A DNA stretch of 64,000 nucleotides. Origin: an uncultured Acidobacteriia bacterium. Its GTDB lineage: Bacteria > Acidobacteriota > Terriglobia > Bryobacterales > Bryobacteraceae. The stretch covers positions 1 to 64,000 of the forward strand of contig CAIUOG010000120.1 of assembly GCA_903900705.1 (NCBI GenBank), written 5' to 3'. Below are positions 1-8,258 of this stretch, one piece after another (position 1 is the stretch's first letter; every line of letters begins with the position of its first letter). The notes under the pieces were generated by a model. It did not search any database and was not told where the DNA came from. It was given only the letters and a program-made list of their open reading frames with translations. The position numbers were made by a program, and so were the translations under genes.

Positions 1-97
1 CATGAACCTCGCCTTCGGTCAACTTCAAATCAACGCTCTCCACCCGCCATGGCTCTCGAACTCCCAGAATCTGGGCATACAGGTCTCGGTCTTGCAC
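1..97 (-). CDS. ISL3 family transposase, N-terminal fragment
   Basis: A minus-strand frame opening with GTG at position 97 encodes 32 residues before the left edge. It contains LYAQILGVREPWRVESVDLK, the characteristic start of ISL3-family transposases (a tyrosine/leucine helix, an invariant Pro-Trp, then a Val-Leu rich strand before the zinc-binding segment). The DDE catalytic region is not in the window. GTG 97 is chosen because the family starts only a few residues before this motif; the frame stays open upstream, so a slightly earlier start is possible. Confidence 0.8.
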   Translation of the reverse strand, partial: MQDRDLYAQILGVREPWRVESVDLKLTEGEVH

Positions 98-132
98 CTG
101 CCCATTATCCGAACCAACCCACTAGAATCCCC
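1..132 (-). mobile_element. End of an ISL3-family insertion sequence (partial)
   Basis: The transposase reading frame at 1-97 and the short stretch up to about position 132 form one end of an insertion sequence that continues beyond the left edge. The boundary near 132 is inferred: a diguanylate cyclase frame is conserved down to about position 140 (minus strand) and then loses all family resemblance at a run that begins GGGGATTCTAG on the minus strand. The other end, the full terminal inverted repeat and any target duplication lie outside the window, so the exact tip cannot be fixed. Confidence 0.7.
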
Positions 133-1106
133 GAATGCCCCGGGAAAAAGCTGATGCCCACGCTGGCCGTGACGGAACAGTGGTGCCCCTCGATCCGGAC
201 CGATTGGCGGACGGCCGACAGGACGTCCTGTGCAATATCCTGCGCCGCGCAGTCATCCCAAAGCATAATTGTGAACTCGTCCCCGCCCAACCGCGCCACG
301 TGACCGCTGCCACCGCCGCAAATCTCCAGGCGTTTGGCGACGTCGCAGAGAAACAGATCGCCCACGCGGTGCGAATACCGGTCATTGATGGCTTTAAAGC
401 CGTCCAGATCAATAAACAAAAAGGCGAGACGGCGACTATTCCTGCGAGCCTCTTCCATGGCTTCGGAAAGCGTTTGCCGCATCGAAAGACGGTTCGGCAG
501 TCCGGTCAGCGGGTCACTGCTTGCTTTCGCGGAAAGCCCGATATGCTCCGCAAGACGCTCGGCATAGCCCCGGCAGGTTCGATGAGATCGCAGCAGCAGA
601 AACGTTGCGTAAAAGACAAAAGCCCATGTGGCCGCGCCGCGCTGGCCGTCCGGAAACAGGGCGTGGGAGAGAATCGGGGGCACAAAAAGAATCAGCAGAT
701 AGAAGCAGGTCAGGCGGAAACTGTGCAGAAACGTGGGTGCCCCGACCACCGCAACAGCCGCGTGGTAAATCAGCAGCGGGATTGTGTTTGGGTGGTGATA
801 GCCATAAACATAGCAGGACCACGCGAGAAACAGGCCCCAGAGCGCGGCGCTGAGCAGCAGCACCGCATGCATCAGCTTGCGCCACAAGTCAGACCGGTCC
901 ATGTGGCGGAGCAGGTTCATGCGAACGATGAACAGCAGCGCGAACATTCCCGCCAGCGTGGTCATTTCGAGCGGGTGATCTTCCAGAAACGAGGTGGTCA
1001 GGAAGACCAGGCCCAGACAGACGGGATGCCCCCACAGTCCGTCCCGTGACCGGGCGGCAATGTCTTCGTTGATCCGGGTTGCGATCCGCTGTTCGGGCGG
1101 CTGCAT
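105..1106 (-). pseudogene. Membrane-bound diguanylate cyclase (GGDEF), 3' end cut off by an ISL3 element
   Basis: The product would make cyclic di-GMP from two GTP. About five or six hydrophobic segments lie between residues 25 and 185, followed by a GGDEF domain with the SDPLTGLPNR entry motif and an intact GGDEF signature near residue 274. The inhibitory RxxD site is absent (GGSG in its place). The domain is recognisable to SVGISFFPG and then ends in ten unrelated residues that come from the adjoining ISL3 element, so roughly the last 40 residues of the domain, including its closing helix, are missing. Start at ATG 1106 leaves a 35-base gap to the maoC-like gene; a GTG at 1163 would overlap it. 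The truncated protein is probably inactive, though the catalytic loop is retained. Confidence 0.8.
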
Positions 1107-1141
1107 GTACCCTATCTTATCGGTACTGGTACTCCCGGAGT

Positions 1142-1582
1142 TTAGGGTCGGCGCGGGATCCACAGATTCGGCTGCATGGCGAGGACGATTTCTCCATGCT
1201 GGTTTCGGGCCGTGACCTTCATGCCAACCACACCGTGAGTGGGTTTTGACCCGGAGACGCGGGTCGAAACAACTTCCAGTTCGGCGGCAATCGTATCATG
1301 GGGCCGTACCGGATTGGGCCAGCGCAGACCGTCCACGCCCAGACCCAGCATCGGTGCCCCGTCCATAATGTCCGCGTCCACCATCAAACGCATAACCGCG
1401 CAAGCCGTATGCCAGCCACTGGCGGAAAGCGGGCCCAGCGGTCCTGTGGCGCCCGGGTCTGTATCCAGATGCATGGGCTGGGGATCGTATTGCCCTGCGA
1501 ATTGCAGTACGGCTTCGAGTGTCAGAGTGACGGACGGCGTCCGGAAGGTTTGTCCGACGTAGAAATCTTCGAAGTGGCGCAT
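1142..1582 (-). CDS. MaoC-like (R)-specific enoyl-CoA hydratase family protein
   Basis: A 146-residue hot-dog fold protein. It carries the MaoC-type active-site signature with Asp33 and His38 in YDPQPMH, followed by the SGWHTACAVMRLM helix typical of this family. Members add water to trans-2-enoyl-CoA or a related thioester; the substrate here is unknown. It lies between an unknown gene upstream (36-base gap) and the truncated diguanylate cyclase downstream, all on the minus strand, so the three are probably co-transcribed. Confidence 0.85.
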   Translation of the reverse strand: MRHFEDFYVGQTFRTPSVTLTLEAVLQFAGQYDPQPMHLDTDPGATGPLGPLSASGWHTACAVMRLMVDADIMDGAPMLGLGVDGLRWPNPVRPHDTIAAELEVVSTRVSGSKPTHGVVGMKVTARNQHGEIVLAMQPNLWIPRRP

Positions 1583-1618
1583 AGCGTGGATCTCTGTCTT
1601 CAGTCTGCCCCGCCCCGC

Positions 1619-2392
1619 TTAACTCCGGGGCACGTCTTCAGGAAAGACGTAGTGCTCAGGAGGCGGCGGGAACAGCGACTTCAGGCTTTCAAGACGCTTC
1701 CGCAGGTAGCGGCTGGGAAGCTGGCGGGGGCCCGCTTCCACGTCGATATCGCAGCAGATGCCGTGCAGGTACAGCGTGACGGTATCCCGGAAACTCTCGC
1801 GCGTATAATCGCGGAAGGGCTTCCCGTCCTTGCGTGCCGCCATGGGCCGGCGCAGCAAACCCTGCTTGAGACGCCAGCTCCGATCATCCACTTCCCCGTG
1901 AACTTCCGCGCTCAGTTCTTCGCGCAGAAGACGGTGCCAGTTCTCCTGCACTTCGTCCGGCCAGCGCTGGGAGAGCAGCGCGGCGATTTCATCGAACAGA
2001 AAATAGTGATAATCGGCCACTTGCTCACCGCGGGTCGTAAAAAAGAGCATGGCGAGTTCGTCATTGACGACGCGGGTAGACAGCACAAGCTTCGGCTCCG
2101 CCGGCTTCTTCTCCACCACTTCCACCGCCCCTTTGGCCGCGGGACGTTCCAGATAGGGCGCGAGAACGATGCCGATGCGGGGCAGCAGATCAATCACGGC
2201 AGGGGGCAAAGCCGCAACGGGGTCCGTCAGGTATTGGCGGTGATCTTCTTCGGCGATCGGGTAGAGAGCATGCCAGGAAAAGCGAGGAGTAATGACGGTC
2301 AGACCGCCTTTCAGGCGGCGCGCAAGTTCGTCTGTGGTGGAGCGTGTGGCGGCGCGGGGCGTAGTACGGGGACGGCCTTTTACTGGTGGCAT
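1619..2392 (-). CDS. Hypothetical protein
   Basis: A 257-residue protein from ATG 2392; an upstream in-frame start at 2467 would run into the divergent lpxB start and is rejected. The N-terminus is basic and rich in Arg, Thr and Pro (MPPVKGRPRTTPRAATRS), the rest is mixed alpha/beta with an acidic, aromatic middle section (QVADYHYFLFDEIAALLSQR) and a C-terminal stretch with two adjacent cysteines (GICCDIDVEAG). There is no signal peptide or membrane segment, so it is probably cytoplasmic. I do not recognise a family. It leads the short minus-strand group with the MaoC-like gene. Confidence 0.65.
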   Translation of the reverse strand: MPPVKGRPRTTPRAATRSTTDELARRLKGGLTVITPRFSWHALYPIAEEDHRQYLTDPVAALPPAVIDLLPRIGIVLAPYLERPAAKGAVEVVEKKPAEPKLVLSTRVVNDELAMLFFTTRGEQVADYHYFLFDEIAALLSQRWPDEVQENWHRLLREELSAEVHGEVDDRSWRLKQGLLRRPMAARKDGKPFRDYTRESFRDTVTLYLHGICCDIDVEAGPRQLPSRYLRKRLESLKSLFPPPPEHYVFPEDVPRS

Positions 2393-2456
2393 CTTCAATG
2401 TGGGGGAACGGTTCGATTGTAACAGCCCCCACACACAGAAAACGCTAATCTGGAGT

Positions 2457-3620
2457 TTGGCGACCATACCTGAGACTGTTCTTATCTCCGCGGGCGAGGC
2501 ATCCGGAGACCATTATGCGGCGGAACTGGTGGGACATCTGAAGAAACGGTGGCCGGACTGTGAGTTTTTTGGCTGCGCCGGTCCGAAAATGCGGGCCGCG
2601 GGGGTCAGACCTGTCATCCGGACAGAAGATCTCGCCGTAGTGGGACTCCTCGAAGTCGTCGAGCACCTGCCACGAATCTGGGGCAAATACAAAGAACTGG
2701 TGGCCGCCGCCCGGGCGAAAAAGCCCTCCCTCGCCATTCTGACCGACTCGCCCGATTTCAACTTCCGCGTCGGCATGAGCGTGAAAAAGCTGGGCGTTCC
2801 CGTGGTTTACCTGGTGGCGCCGCAGGTCTGGGCCTGGCGGCAGGGTCGGGTGCACACCATGCGGAAGTTCGTGGACCAACTGCTGTGCATTTTCCCGTTC
2901 GAAGAGGAGTTTTTCCGGAAGCACCAGGTCCCGGTGCGGTACATCGGGCATCCGCTGGCGGGTAAAGTGAAGCCCCGGATGACAAAGGAAGAGTTTTTTC
3001 GGAAACATAAGATTCCTCTGGACCGTCCATTGATAGCAGTTCTGCCGGGGAGCAGAAAAAGTGAGGCGCTGCGGCATATTCCCGAACTGAAACGGGCGAT
3101 CGCAATCATGGCGGAGGGCAGGAAGATGAGTTTCGTGCTGCCAGCATCGCCCACGTGCGGTCCGGATTTCTTCCTGATGCCGCTGGCGGGCTGTCCCGCC
3201 TGGGCAATCGATGGCGACGCCTGGGAAGCCATGGCGTATTGTGATGTGGCTCTGGCGGCAAGTGGAACCGTCACAGTGGAAGCGGCGCTGCTTGGTACTC
3301 CGATGGTGACCTATTACAAGGTTTCGGACATCAGTTGGAAGATCGGGCAATGGCTGGTGAAAGTTCCGTTTTACACCATGGTGAATCTGATTGCGGAGCG
3401 AAAAGTGGTACCCGAACTGATCCAGGACGAGATGACCGGGGAACGGATTGCGGCGGAAGCCCTGCTGTTGCTGGACAATACGGAAGAACGCGAGAAGATG
3501 AAAGCAGGGCTCGCCGAGGTGGCATCGAAACTGGCCACGGTTCCGAACGGCGATGGGGATAACGATGTGATGGTACGGGCGGCGGATGAAGTTGCGAGGG
3601 TTTGGGAGGGTTCAAAGTGA
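2457..3620 (+). CDS. lpxB: Lipid-A-disaccharide synthase LpxB
   Basis: This glycosyltransferase joins UDP-2,3-diacylglucosamine and lipid X to form the lipid A disaccharide at the inner membrane. Family landmarks are all present in order: GEASGDHYAAELVGHLKK at the N-terminus, LTDSPDFNFRVG, APQVWAWRQGRV, FPFEEEFFRKH, YIGHPL, VLPGSRKSEA, ASGTVTVEAALLGTPMV and the C-terminal VNLIAERKVVPELIQ. The length of 387 residues from TTG 2457 matches the family. The open frame extends further upstream, but that part would overlap the divergent hypothetical gene and lies before the conserved start. The stop overlaps the start of the next gene by four bases (GTGA), implying translational coupling. The presence of lpxB indicates a lipid A-containing outer membrane. 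Confidence 0.93.
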   Translation: MATIPETVLISAGEASGDHYAAELVGHLKKRWPDCEFFGCAGPKMRAAGVRPVIRTEDLAVVGLLEVVEHLPRIWGKYKELVAAARAKKPSLAILTDSPDFNFRVGMSVKKLGVPVVYLVAPQVWAWRQGRVHTMRKFVDQLLCIFPFEEEFFRKHQVPVRYIGHPLAGKVKPRMTKEEFFRKHKIPLDRPLIAVLPGSRKSEALRHIPELKRAIAIMAEGRKMSFVLPASPTCGPDFFLMPLAGCPAWAIDGDAWEAMAYCDVALAASGTVTVEAALLGTPMVTYYKVSDISWKIGQWLVKVPFYTMVNLIAERKVVPELIQDEMTGERIAAEALLLLDNTEEREKMKAGLAEVASKLATVPNGDGDNDVMVRAADEVARVWEGSK

Positions 3621-5569
3621 AGACGTTCAGGATTCTCAGTGTTGGCGTGCTGGTCGCACTGGGTGCATTTGGTCAGCAGGAAGACCGCCGGTCGCGGATC
3701 GATGTGGAAAGTTACGTGATCGACGCCCAGGTCAATCCGGAAACCCAGACGCTGGCGGCGCGCGTGGCTGTGAAGTTCATTCCGCTCGACGATCAGACCA
3801 CCACGGCAACGTTCGAGCTCAACAACAACCTGAATATCTCGAAGATCACCGATGCCGCCGGGCAGACAATTCCCGGAACCCGGAATCAGCAGGAAAACAC
3901 GGTAAAACTGACTTTCCCGCAGGGCCTTCCCAAAGGCCAGGCAGTTACCGTGACCTTTCAGTACGACGGACGGCTGACCGGCAAGGAAGAGTCGCCGATC
4001 TATGGCATCAAGTTCGCGCAGATCGCACCTGACAGTACATTCCTCCTCTATCCCTCGCGCTGGTTCCCCATCAGCGGCTATACGGCGGACCGGTTCACGT
4101 CAAAGATGAACATCACGGTGCCGGCCGGATATCAGGTGATCGGCAGCGGTAGTTCGTCCACGTCAGGGCAGGTTTCCACATTTGAATTCAACAAACCTTC
4201 GTTCCCCGGAGACATCGCTGTCATGAAAGGTCAGCCGGTCCAGAACCGGACGGACGGCGTGACCACAACTCTTTGGTTCCGCGACGCGGCGGCAGCCTAC
4301 GCCAACGCCTACGGCGCAATGGCGGCACAGATTGTGACACATTTCACCAGCGTTTTCGGACTGGCGCCTTACGTGAACATGACGATCGTGGAAACGGCGG
4401 ACGGCGCTCCCAATGGTTACTGCGGACCAGGAATTCTATTTCTCGCCCCGCACGCGATCGTTAAAGATGTGAACACCAACGTGCTGGTGAACCAGATCGC
4501 GCGGCAGTGGTGGCAGGTGGATGTCTCTCCGGTGAACCGCAACCATATGTGGCTGGAAAACGGCATGGCGCTCTATTCCGAAGCCCTGTGGATTGAGAAG
4601 GAGAAAGGCGCCACGGCGCTCGATGCGCGCATGAAGGATGCCGCCATCACCGCTCTCACCGTGGATAACGTGCCGCTGATCCAGACCTCGCGCCTCGAAG
4701 ACTATTCACCGGAATACTGGGCGCTGAGCGCCAGCAAGGGCGCCGTAGTGCTGCAGATGCTTCGCAGCACCATGGGCGATGAGAAGTTCTTCAAGGCTCT
4801 CAAGTTGTTCCTCGAACAGAAGAACTGGCAATCAGCGACAACCGAGGACTTCCGCAAGGCCTGCGAAGCCACCATGGGGGAGGAGTTGCAGTACTTCTTC
4901 ATCCAGTGGGTGCAATCCAACAGCGCACCGGAGTTCAAGCTGGAATATACCGTCTTCAGGACGCAGAAGGGCTTCCGCGTCCAGGGCAAGATCTCGCAGG
5001 ATCTGGATACGTTCCGGATGCCCGTGGATCTGCATATCGAAACCGAAGGCAATCCGGAAGACAAGCGGATCGAAGTGATGGGGACTTCGAGCGAGTTCTC
5101 CGTCGATACCTTTGGCAAGCCGAAAAAGATCACGATCGACCCCGGCAATAAGGTTCTCCGGATGAACCCGCAGGTCCGCGTGGAAGTGGCCATCCGCAAG
5201 GGTGAACAGTTTGCGCAGGTAGGCGAGTTTGCCGATGCGCTGAAGGAGTATCAAAAGGCACTCGATACCCAGCGGAACAGTTCGATGGCGCACTACCGGG
5301 TGGCCGAAATCTTCTTCCTGCAGCACAATTATCAATCCGCGGCGAATGAGTTCCGCGAGGTTCTCAATGGTGATGGCCAGCCGAAGTGGACCGAGGTGTG
5401 GACCCACATTTACCTCGGCAAGATCTTCGATATCTCCGGTCAGCGCGAGCGCGCCGTGAACGAGTACACGCAGGCGCAACGCACCCGGGACAATACTCAG
5501 GGCGCACAGGACGAAGTGGGCAAGTATCTGAAGACGCCTTATAAGGAAGCCAGCCGGGAGGCCGTGTAA
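3617..5569 (+). CDS. Secreted M1-peptidase-like protein with degenerate active site and C-terminal TPRs
   Basis: The 650-residue protein starts at GTG 3617, preceded by GGGAGGG and overlapping the lpxB stop. A signal peptide (about residues 1-20) precedes an M1 aminopeptidase-type N-terminal beta domain, a catalytic-like helical domain and two or three TPR repeats (about 535-620). The zinc site is lost: where active enzymes have HExxH this protein reads NQIARQWW (residues 292-299), and the third ligand region reads WLENGMALY instead of WLNEG(F/M)A. The GxMEN substrate motif is also replaced (GAPNGYCGPG). It should therefore be a non-catalytic binding or scaffold protein. Coupling to lpxB hints at an envelope role; that is inference. 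Confidence 0.8.
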   Translation: MKTFRILSVGVLVALGAFGQQEDRRSRIDVESYVIDAQVNPETQTLAARVAVKFIPLDDQTTTATFELNNNLNISKITDAAGQTIPGTRNQQENTVKLTFPQGLPKGQAVTVTFQYDGRLTGKEESPIYGIKFAQIAPDSTFLLYPSRWFPISGYTADRFTSKMNITVPAGYQVIGSGSSSTSGQVSTFEFNKPSFPGDIAVMKGQPVQNRTDGVTTTLWFRDAAAAYANAYGAMAAQIVTHFTSVFGLAPYVNMTIVETADGAPNGYCGPGILFLAPHAIVKDVNTNVLVNQIARQWWQVDVSPVNRNHMWLENGMALYSEALWIEKEKGATALDARMKDAAITALTVDNVPLIQTSRLEDYSPEYWALSASKGAVVLQMLRSTMGDEKFFKALKLFLEQKNWQSATTEDFRKACEATMGEELQYFFIQWVQSNSAPEFKLEYTVFRTQKGFRVQGKISQDLDTFRMPVDLHIETEGNPEDKRIEVMGTSSEFSVDTFGKPKKITIDPGNKVLRMNPQVRVEVAIRKGEQFAQVGEFADALKEYQKALDTQRNSSMAHYRVAEIFFLQHNYQSAANEFREVLNGDGQPKWTEVWTHIYLGKIFDISGQRERAVNEYTQAQRTRDNTQGAQDEVGKYLKTPYKEASREAV

Positions 5570-5576
5570 GCGGGCC

Positions 5577-6392
5577 TCAGTTTCCGGCCCAGGCCCGCCA
5601 GACCCTGCCGGAACGTTGCAACAGAGCTTCGCGCTCACCTTTGACGTTGTAGCACTGCAGGGCTATGGGGCCGTCATAATGCAACCGGCGCAGCAAGGCG
5701 ACGAAGCCTTTCACGTCGTACGCGCCGCTGTCGAGCGGCTGGATAAGCCGGTCCCAGTCGCCTTCATGCTCCGCGCCATTAATGCTCACCATGAAAGTGT
5801 GCGGCAGGGCGTCATGCAGGCGGATACTGAGATTCGATTCGTCCCCGCTGCGCAGGAAATGGCAGAGGTTGAAGACCAGGCCCAGATTGGGCCGTCCCGC
5901 CCTGCCAATCACGCGAAGCGCATCCTCCACACGGGCCACATGGAAACCGTAATGCGGGTAGAGCGCAACCCGTAGTCCGGCTTTGGCTGCCAGGTCGCAG
6001 ACCTCCTGGATCACCGGCAGCGCCACATCGTCCCCGTTGCCATCTTTCGCTTTTCCTGAAATCGTGAACGTGATCAGCGCGCCGGAGCCCCGCAGTTGTT
6101 CGATAGCCCTGGGCAGGCCGGGATCATACTGCGGCCTCGCGTCGGCAAGATTCATGCCCGTATAAATCCCCACCACCTTCATTCCGCGAGCGGTATGGGC
6201 GGCGAGGAGTTCAGGGATGTTGGCGGTGCCGGACCAGAAGATTCCGGCGTAACCCGTACGCCGGGCCAGTTCGGTCTGCGCCTCCGGAGAAAGGTCGCCG
6301 CGGCCGGTTCCGTTGTCAAAAACATACAGCGGCTGAGCCGGGCGGGCAAGCTGAACAATCAAGAGGGAAAACAGAGCGAGTCTTTGGAACAT
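5577..6392 (-). CDS. Secreted sugar phosphate isomerase/epimerase-like TIM-barrel protein
   Basis: A 271-residue protein with a signal peptide (MFQRLALFSLLIVQLARPAQ) and a xylose-isomerase-like TIM barrel: TGYAGIFW, GMKVVGIYTGMNLA, LRVALYPHYGFHVARVEDALR, NLGLVFNLCHFLRSGD and GPIALQCYNVKG. The His, Glu/Asp and Asn positions of the barrel are partly kept. Start ATG 6392 is chosen because the signal peptide begins there; the longer frame overlaps the divergent gene at 6438. Similar exported barrels are common in Acidobacteriota and Planctomycetota and probably act on sugars in the periplasm. Substrate unknown. Confidence 0.8.
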   Translation of the reverse strand: MFQRLALFSLLIVQLARPAQPLYVFDNGTGRGDLSPEAQTELARRTGYAGIFWSGTANIPELLAAHTARGMKVVGIYTGMNLADARPQYDPGLPRAIEQLRGSGALITFTISGKAKDGNGDDVALPVIQEVCDLAAKAGLRVALYPHYGFHVARVEDALRVIGRAGRPNLGLVFNLCHFLRSGDESNLSIRLHDALPHTFMVSINGAEHEGDWDRLIQPLDSGAYDVKGFVALLRRLHYDGPIALQCYNVKGEREALLQRSGRVWRAWAGN

Positions 6393-6437
6393 GCTTTGCT
6401 GTAGTCTATCGTCATTTTTTCGGCTGGAGGCGCGCGC

Positions 6438-7661
6438 GTGATCAAACAAGGACTCGTTTTGGCATTCGGAATCGTTTTCGGATTGGAGGGGCAACCGGTT
6501 TACAGGCCATCTCTCGATGAATCCGCCATTGCCTACTCAGGCCCCGCCCGGGATGCGGTGAGTCTGCTGCGGGGGCGTCTCGAAAAGGGCGAAACGCAAC
6601 TCGAATGGAGTGATCGTTTTGGCTACCTCGAGTCAGTGCTCAGGGAACTCCATGTGCCGGTTTCATCGCAGACGCTGGTGTTTTCAAAAACCAGTCTGCA
6701 GATTGCGAAGATCTCCCCGGAACATCCCCGGGCTCTCTATTTCAACGATGAAATCTACATCGGCTTTGTGCGCGGCGGCCTGCTTGAACTGGCCGCCGCG
6801 GATCCGGTGAAGGGCGCGGTGTTCTATGTGATGGAGCAGAAGAAAACCCCGAAACCACAGCTCCTGCGCAGGGATTCCGACTGCCTGCAATGCCACTTTA
6901 CGCTCAACACCCTGCAGACGCCCGGCTTCCTCACGCGCTCCGTGTACTCAACCCGCGGCGGCGAAGTGATCCCGGAGGCGGGCGGGTTCTTCACGGACCA
7001 GCACAGTCCCCTCGAGCAACGCTGGGGCGGCTGGTTTGTGACCGGAACCAGCGGGGCACAGCGGCATATGGGCAACGAGTTCGCAGGCGGCGGGAAAAAC
7101 CGGATCAACATGGACCACGGGTCCAACGTGACGGACCTGAAGGGCCGCGTCAACATGGCGCAATACCCCGTCCCGGACAGCGATCTGACGGCGCTGATGG
7201 TCCTGAATCATCAGATTGGCATGCATAACCTGATCACCCGCATGGGCTATGAGGCAAGGCTGGGGCGGGAGGAGCTTCCGCGAACCATCGAAGCTTCTTT
7301 GCGCTACATGCTGTTCACAAATGAAGCGCAGTTGCGCGACGAAACGAAGGGCACCTCGTCATTTCGCGCAGACTTCGAGGCGCTGGGGCCCAAAGACGGC
7401 CAGGGTCGCTCCCTGCGCCAGTTCGACATGAAATCGAGGATGTTCCGGTATCCCTGCAGTTTCCTGATCTACTCAGAGGCGTTCGACGCATTGCCCCAGG
7501 CGGCCAAAGATCCATTTTTGAAGCGTTTGTGGGAGATCCTGAGCGGAAAGGACCAAAGTCCGACTTTTTCGAAACTGAGCGCGGACGACCGCAAGGCAAT
7601 TCTCGGGATTCTGGTGGACACCAAAAAGGGACTGCCCGATTACTTCCGCGCGAACCGATAA
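6438..7661 (+). CDS. Secreted single-heme cytochrome-like protein, 407 residues
   Basis: A signal peptide (about residues 1-19) is followed by a large soluble domain with one heme c attachment motif, CLQCH at residues 149-153. The surroundings (LRRDSDCLQCH, then QTPGFLTRSVYSTRGGEVI) fit a family of exported heme proteins of unknown function. A second His-rich area (GAQRHMGNEF, NHQIGMHNLITRMGYEARLG) could supply the distal ligand. Starts at GTG 6438, divergent from the gene at 6392. The following class I cytochrome at 7730 is a likely electron partner. The specific reaction is not evident. Confidence 0.75.
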   Translation: MIKQGLVLAFGIVFGLEGQPVYRPSLDESAIAYSGPARDAVSLLRGRLEKGETQLEWSDRFGYLESVLRELHVPVSSQTLVFSKTSLQIAKISPEHPRALYFNDEIYIGFVRGGLLELAAADPVKGAVFYVMEQKKTPKPQLLRRDSDCLQCHFTLNTLQTPGFLTRSVYSTRGGEVIPEAGGFFTDQHSPLEQRWGGWFVTGTSGAQRHMGNEFAGGGKNRINMDHGSNVTDLKGRVNMAQYPVPDSDLTALMVLNHQIGMHNLITRMGYEARLGREELPRTIEASLRYMLFTNEAQLRDETKGTSSFRADFEALGPKDGQGRSLRQFDMKSRMFRYPCSFLIYSEAFDALPQAAKDPFLKRLWEILSGKDQSPTFSKLSADDRKAILGILVDTKKGLPDYFRANR

Positions 7662-7729
7662 TTCTGGCGCGTGACTTGCAGTAAGATCACGTCGAAAGGC
7701 CTGACACGGGCCCTTCGAAAGGAAACCCT

Positions 7730-8161
7730 ATGCGCGTACTGGTAACAATCACCGCGGCATTGGCGCTGTCGGCCTCGCTGGGACTCAGTCAGGAAGCAGC
7801 CACGAAGATCAAGAAGGTACCCACCACTTACACAAATCCAACTTCCGGAGTGGAGATGTATCGCAACTATTGCGCCGCATGCCACGGTCTGGATGGCAAA
7901 GGCAGTGGACCGGCCGCGGCTGCGTTAAAGAAGGCCCCGGCGGACCTGACCGGCCTCGCGAAGAAGAATGGCGGCAAATTCCCCACTCTCGAAGTACAGC
8001 AGTACATTAAGGGCGAGAGTATTACCGACGCACACGGCAGCCGCGATATGCCGATGTGGGGCGATCTCTTTCGCAGCATCGGCGCGGGCAACCCCGAAAT
8101 GGTCGTCACGCTCCGCGTGAAGAATCTGACCGAATACCTCGCCGGCATGCAGGTCAAATAA
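7730..8161 (+). CDS. Class I cytochrome c, secreted
   Basis: A 143-residue periplasmic cytochrome c: signal peptide (1-20), heme motif CAACH at residues 48-52 in MYRNYCAACHGLDGKGSGPAA, and the axial Met in DMPMWG (about residue 107-109). This is a typical monoheme electron carrier (cytochrome_CBB3 type). GGAAA lies seven bases before the ATG, and a rho-independent terminator follows at 8206. It sits 68 bases after the larger heme protein and is probably expressed with it or from its own promoter in the gap. Confidence 0.9.
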   Translation: MRVLVTITAALALSASLGLSQEAATKIKKVPTTYTNPTSGVEMYRNYCAACHGLDGKGSGPAAAALKKAPADLTGLAKKNGGKFPTLEVQQYIKGESITDAHGSRDMPMWGDLFRSIGAGNPEMVVTLRVKNLTEYLAGMQVK

Positions 8162-8205
8162 GACCAGCCAGCCAGAAAGCAAGTGACTTCAGGGGTCATA
8201 CTCGA

Positions 8206-8236
8206 CCGCCGGGTGGCAAGCCCGGCGGTTTTGCTT
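8206..8236 (+). terminator. Rho-independent terminator after the cytochrome c gene
   Basis: A perfect 8-base-pair stem, CCGCCGGG (8206-8213) with CCCGGCGG (8221-8228), a 7-base loop, then TTTTGCTTTTT. It ends the plus-strand cytochrome transcript. There is no T tract on the other side, so it does not serve the convergent radical SAM gene. Confidence 0.85.
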
Positions 8237-8258
8237 TTTGTGGTCGCCTTTTTGCTAA

